Shown here piece by piece: positions 49,310 through 51,984 of a stretch of DNA of 51,984 nt. The notes under the pieces are model-generated. The model was not told where the DNA came from. It made no database searches and saw nothing but the letters and a program-made list of their open reading frames with translations. How positions within the stretch are numbered: position 1 is the first letter of the stretch; each line of letters starts with the position of its first letter. A program made the translations under genes and the position numbers. This DNA comes from Limnobacter sp. MED105 (lineage in GTDB: Bacteria; Pseudomonadota; Gammaproteobacteria; Burkholderiales; Burkholderiaceae_B), in assembly GCF_000170915.1 (NCBI RefSeq), contig NZ_ABCT01000018.1:1-51984 (forward strand), given 5' to 3'.

Positions 49310-50344
49310 TCAAGGTTGGTTGGATCCCGAAATAACGCTCATCGCCACTTCTCGAGTAATCTTTCCAGTCATCAAAAGCCGTTGTACCGCCTGCTCCATG
49401 GTCTGCATCCCGTGCTGCGAACCCGTTTGAATTGACGACAACATTTGTGCCACCTTGCCCTCGCGAATCAGATTCCGAATCGGTGGTGTAGCCATCATGA
49501 TTTCATGTGCAGCCACGCGCCCACCCCCTTGCTTTTTCAACAAGGTTTGGCAGATCACAGCACGCAACGATTCCGACAACATGGCGCGCACCATACTTTT
49601 ATCGGTCGATGGAAATGCATCAATAATGCGATCGATGGTTTTTGGGGCAGAAGAAGTGTGCAAAGTGGCAAACACCAAGTGTCCGGTTTCAGCGGCGGTC
49701 AATGCCAATTGAATTGTTTCAAGATCACGCATTTCCCCCACCAGAATCACGTCCGGATCCTCTCGCAGGGCGGAGCGCAAAGCGGCACCAAATGAATGGG
49801 TGTGTTCACCCAACTCGCGTTGGTTTATCACACAGTTCATCGGCGTGTGTGTAAACTCAATCGGATCTTCAATGGTCAAAATATGCGCCTTTTGGTTGCG
49901 GTTTACATCATCCACCATTGCAGCCAAAGTGGTGCTTTTGCCCGAGCCGGTGGGGCCAGTAACCAGAACCAGTCCATTGGGTTCACGCGCAATTTGACGA
50001 AACACGGCGGGTGCCTCAAGCTCTTCCAGCGTTTTTACACGGCTGGGTACCACGCGAAATGCTGCCGCTGCTCCCCTGCACTGCATAAACGCATTCACAC
50101 GAAACCGTGAAAGTCCTTCGATCGAAAAACTGTAATCACATTCATGCGACTGCTCCCAGCCTTGCCATTGCGCCTCTGTCATTGATCCCTGAATCAATCG
50201 GTAAATCTCGCGATGCCCCAAAACAGAGTCGCTTAATCTGCGCATTTCACCATTCACACGAATCATCGGCGGCATGTCTGCCGACAAATGCAAATCCGAT
50301 GCATGTTCCTCCACAGCCCAGGTCAACAATTCGGTCAGTGTCAT
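49310..50344 (-). CDS. pilT: Type IV pilus retraction ATPase (PilT)
   Basis: Hexameric motor ATPase that retracts type IV pili (twitching, DNA uptake). From MTLTELLTWAVEEHASDLHL (50344), with AAGGAG upstream, it has 344 residues. The Walker A GPTGSGKST is at 130-138, the Asp box LTIEDPIEF near 156-164, Walker B DVILVGEMRD at 198-207, the His box GHLVFATLHT near 221-230 and the PilT signature PIRNLIREGK near 294. It is divergent from yggS-proC, the conserved arrangement. pilU, which often follows pilT, is not here; gpx follows instead. No other pilus gene is in the window. Confidence 0.93.
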   Translation of the reverse strand: MTLTELLTWAVEEHASDLHLSADMPPMIRVNGEMRRLSDSVLGHREIYRLIQGSMTEAQWQGWEQSHECDYSFSIEGLSRFRVNAFMQCRGAAAAFRVVPSRVKTLEELEAPAVFRQIAREPNGLVLVTGPTGSGKSTTLAAMVDDVNRNQKAHILTIEDPIEFTHTPMNCVINQRELGEHTHSFGAALRSALREDPDVILVGEMRDLETIQLALTAAETGHLVFATLHTSSAPKTIDRIIDAFPSTDKSMVRAMLSESLRAVICQTLLKKQGGGRVAAHEIMMATPPIRNLIREGKVAQMLSSIQTGSQHGMQTMEQAVQRLLMTGKITREVAMSVISGSNQP

Positions 50345-50349
50345 GTGGC

Positions 50350-50355
50350 TATAAT
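50350..50355 (+). promoter_or_regulatory. -10 element in the pilT/yggS spacer
   Basis: A perfect TATAAT lies 28 bases before the yggS ATG in the 39-base spacer. No good -35 is visible, and any -35 would fall inside pilT. Confidence 0.4.
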
Positions 50356-50383
50356 CTCCTTTTAAGCATTGAATTGATGCACC

Positions 50384-51097
50384 ATGAGCCGAGCCACACA
50401 ATTGGCTGACATTCAAAGCCGGATTGAAAACGCATGCAGCAAAGCTGGTCGACCCGGTTCGGCTGTGAAGCTGCTGGCGGTCAGTAAAACTTTTCCCTTG
50501 AGTGACATCCTTGAGTTTTACAACTGTGGACAAACTGCTTTTGGTGAAAATTACCTGCAGGAAGCCTTGGATAAAATCACCCAGCTGGCTGATCACCCCA
50601 ATGCGCAAACAATCAATACCAACCTTGAATGGCATTTCATTGGCCCCATTCAAAGCAACAAAACAAAACCGATTGCGGAAAATTTTTCATGGGTGCACAG
50701 CGTTGATCGCTTGAAAATTGCACAAAGATTGTCGGATCAACGACCCGACAAGCTGGGACCGCTGAATGTGCTGGTGCAAATCAACACCTCCGGCGAAGAC
50801 AGTAAATCGGGAGTCAATGCAGAACAGACCGCCGATTTGTGCCTACAAATTCAAAGTCTGAAGAATATTGCACTGCGCGGCCTGATGACCATTCCCAGCA
50901 ACACAGACAACGTGGATCAATTGAAAGCCGAATTCTTAAAGTGCAAGTTGATCTTCGATTCACTCAACTCCAAAGGTTTGCGCATGGACACGCTTTCAAT
51001 GGGTATGTCTGCAGACCTGGAACTGGCGATTGAATGCGGCTCAAGCTGCGTGCGCGTGGGCTCAGCCTTGTTCGGTGCACGCAACTATTCGAAATAA
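50384..51097 (+). CDS. PLP homeostasis protein, YggS/PROSC family
   Basis: Pyridoxal-phosphate-binding protein that buffers PLP and affects amino-acid metabolism; no proven enzyme activity. The 237-residue single-domain protein resembles the N-terminal barrel of alanine racemase. The PLP lysine is in LLAVSKTFPLS (K35), with FGENYLQEALDK, WHFIGPIQSNKTK and the C-terminal SMGMSADLELAIECGSSCVRVGSALFG. It is directly upstream of proC, as in many bacteria. Confidence 0.95.
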   Translation: MSRATQLADIQSRIENACSKAGRPGSAVKLLAVSKTFPLSDILEFYNCGQTAFGENYLQEALDKITQLADHPNAQTINTNLEWHFIGPIQSNKTKPIAENFSWVHSVDRLKIAQRLSDQRPDKLGPLNVLVQINTSGEDSKSGVNAEQTADLCLQIQSLKNIALRGLMTIPSNTDNVDQLKAEFLKCKLIFDSLNSKGLRMDTLSMGMSADLELAIECGSSCVRVGSALFGARNYSK

Positions 51098-51112
51098 ATA
51101 TACGGAATCACT

Positions 51113-51919
51113 ATGCAGAACACTCTATTCATTGGCGGCGGCAATATGGCTTTCGCCATTCTTGGCGGATTAATTGGCAGCGGCGTATCGGCCAGCACAT
51201 TTCATGTGGTGGATCCCAGCCCTGAGGCAGCAGCAAAAATGTCCACTTTGAACATTCAATGCACCACCGACTGGCCAAGCGATTTCACCCCGGAAATCGT
51301 GGTGCTTGCGGTAAAACCCCAAATGATGCAAAGCGTACTGAATAATCAGGCTGCCCATTTGAGCAGGGCGCTGATAATCAGCATTGCCGCAGGTGTCAGC
51401 GTGGCTCAAATACAGAACTGGAGCCAACAGGGTAATGCACGCGTGGTGCGCTGCATGCCCAATACACCCGCCTTGGTATCGCAGGGTATCTCAGGACTGT
51501 TTTTCACCTCGAATTGTTCCGTCGAAGATCGCAACATCGCCCAGCAAATTTTCAGCAGTTGCGGCGAAGTACTGGTATTAAACGAGGAAGATGAAATCAA
51601 CGCAGTCACAGCCATTTCAGGCAGTGGTCCTGGCTATGTGTTTTTTCTGATGGAAGCATTGGCAGAGGCCGCGAAAAACCTGGGATTCAATGAATCACAA
51701 GCCAACCTGTTGGTGAGCCAGACCTTTTTGGGCGCAGCCACGCTGGCCAAGCAGTCGGATGATTCATTTGCCACCCTGCGAGAGAAGGTCACCAGCAAAG
51801 GAGGCACCACCTTTGCCGGCCTGGAACAGTTGCGCGCACTCGGCGTTCAAGACGCCATCAAAAGCGCAGCCAAGGCGGCGTGTACACGTGCGGTTGAGCT
51901 ACAAAAAGGTGCCAAGTAA
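51113..51919 (+). CDS. proC: Pyrroline-5-carboxylate reductase (ProC)
   Basis: NAD(P)H-dependent last step of proline synthesis. The 268 residues start with the dinucleotide-binding FIGGGNMAFAILGGLI and include VLAVKPQMM, VRCMPNTPALVSQGISG and the C-terminal signature AISGSGPGYVFFLMEALAEAA with KVTSKGGTTFAGLE. The gene begins 15 bases after yggS. It pairs functionally with proA at 45.7 kb. Confidence 0.97.
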   Translation: MQNTLFIGGGNMAFAILGGLIGSGVSASTFHVVDPSPEAAAKMSTLNIQCTTDWPSDFTPEIVVLAVKPQMMQSVLNNQAAHLSRALIISIAAGVSVAQIQNWSQQGNARVVRCMPNTPALVSQGISGLFFTSNCSVEDRNIAQQIFSSCGEVLVLNEEDEINAVTAISGSGPGYVFFLMEALAEAAKNLGFNESQANLLVSQTFLGAATLAKQSDDSFATLREKVTSKGGTTFAGLEQLRALGVQDAIKSAAKAACTRAVELQKGAK

Positions 51920-51925
51920 ACGCCC

Positions 51926-51984
51926 TTAAAGATACTCAAAGACCAAACCCGCAAACAGCGCGGCCCCAAGCCAATTGTTGTGAA
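51926..51984 (-). CDS. ubiA: C-terminal end of a probable 4-hydroxybenzoate octaprenyltransferase (UbiA), cut by window edge
   Basis: A minus-strand frame entering from the right edge ends with HNNWLGAALFAGLVFEYL and a TAA at 51928-51926. The asparagine pair followed by a hydrophobic helix resembles the C-terminal end of UbiA (ubiquinone synthesis), and ubiA neighbours proC in relatives. Only 18 residues are visible, so the call rests on a short match plus context. Confidence 0.5.
   Translation of the reverse strand, partial: HNNWLGAALFAGLVFEYL

Overview
The window is a chromosomal segment from a betaproteobacterium, most likely of the order Burkholderiales. The evidence is the gene order (purN|ribF-ileS-lspA-coaBC-dut; exbB-exbD-lpxK-Trm112-kdsB-adk; xseB-ispA-dxs-folE2; pilT|yggS-proC-ubiA), the DUF3579 and BPSS1780-type membrane proteins, an APH-type homoserine kinase (ThrB II), and a G+C content that looks moderate by eye. 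A Limnobacter-like organism would fit, but the genus cannot be fixed from the sequence alone. I see no rRNA, tRNA, transposase, integrase, phage gene or CRISPR array. The window is core genome with one modest accessory stretch (about 28.7-33.4 kb).

Layout. 1-3.2 kb (minus): a fatty-acid desaturase running off the left edge, an RsmB/NOP RNA methyltransferase and purN. 3.3-10.6 kb (plus): ribF, ileS, lspA, coaBC, dut and a diguanylate cyclase. 10.7-13.3 kb (minus): clpS-clpA. 13.7-18.0 kb: a cold-shock protein, icd, a DUF192 lipoprotein, sodB and xseA, mostly single-gene units separated by good terminators. 18.3-22.2 kb (plus): exbB-exbD-lpxK-Trm112-like-kdsB, then adk, an envelope/LPS block. 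22.2-28.6 kb: murJ (minus), rpsT (plus), DUF3579 (minus) and the tightly packed xseB-ispA-dxs-folE2 operon (minus).

28.8-33.4 kb is the accessory part: a stand-alone Rieske oxygenase, a HutC-type GntR regulator with a strong inverted repeat in its promoter, an EamA permease, a ZIP metal transporter and a Tat-exported dienelactone-hydrolase-like protein. 33.4-38.8 kb: polA, with a LOG-family gene whose start codon directly abuts that of polA, then thrB and a BPSS1780-type membrane protein. 39.1-52.0 kb: uvrD (minus); the plus operon leuS-lptE-holA-proA-hemJ-rlmL; gpx and pilT (minus); yggS-proC (plus); and the 3' end of a probable ubiA (minus) at the right edge.

The genes cover translation (IleS, LeuS, S20, rRNA methylation), cofactors (FAD, CoA, folate, haem), isoprenoid, peptidoglycan and LPS biogenesis, DNA replication and repair (PolA, HolA, UvrD, both ExoVII subunits) and protein turnover (ClpAS). 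I found no clear new multi-gene system. The most interesting signals are regulatory and contextual: a FabR/DesT-like operator on the desaturase promoter, a Rieske oxygenase with a glutamate where the bridging aspartate is usual, several perfect inverted repeats in spacers that are not simple terminators, and a non-coding spacer at 38.8-39.1 kb with a degenerate direct repeat.
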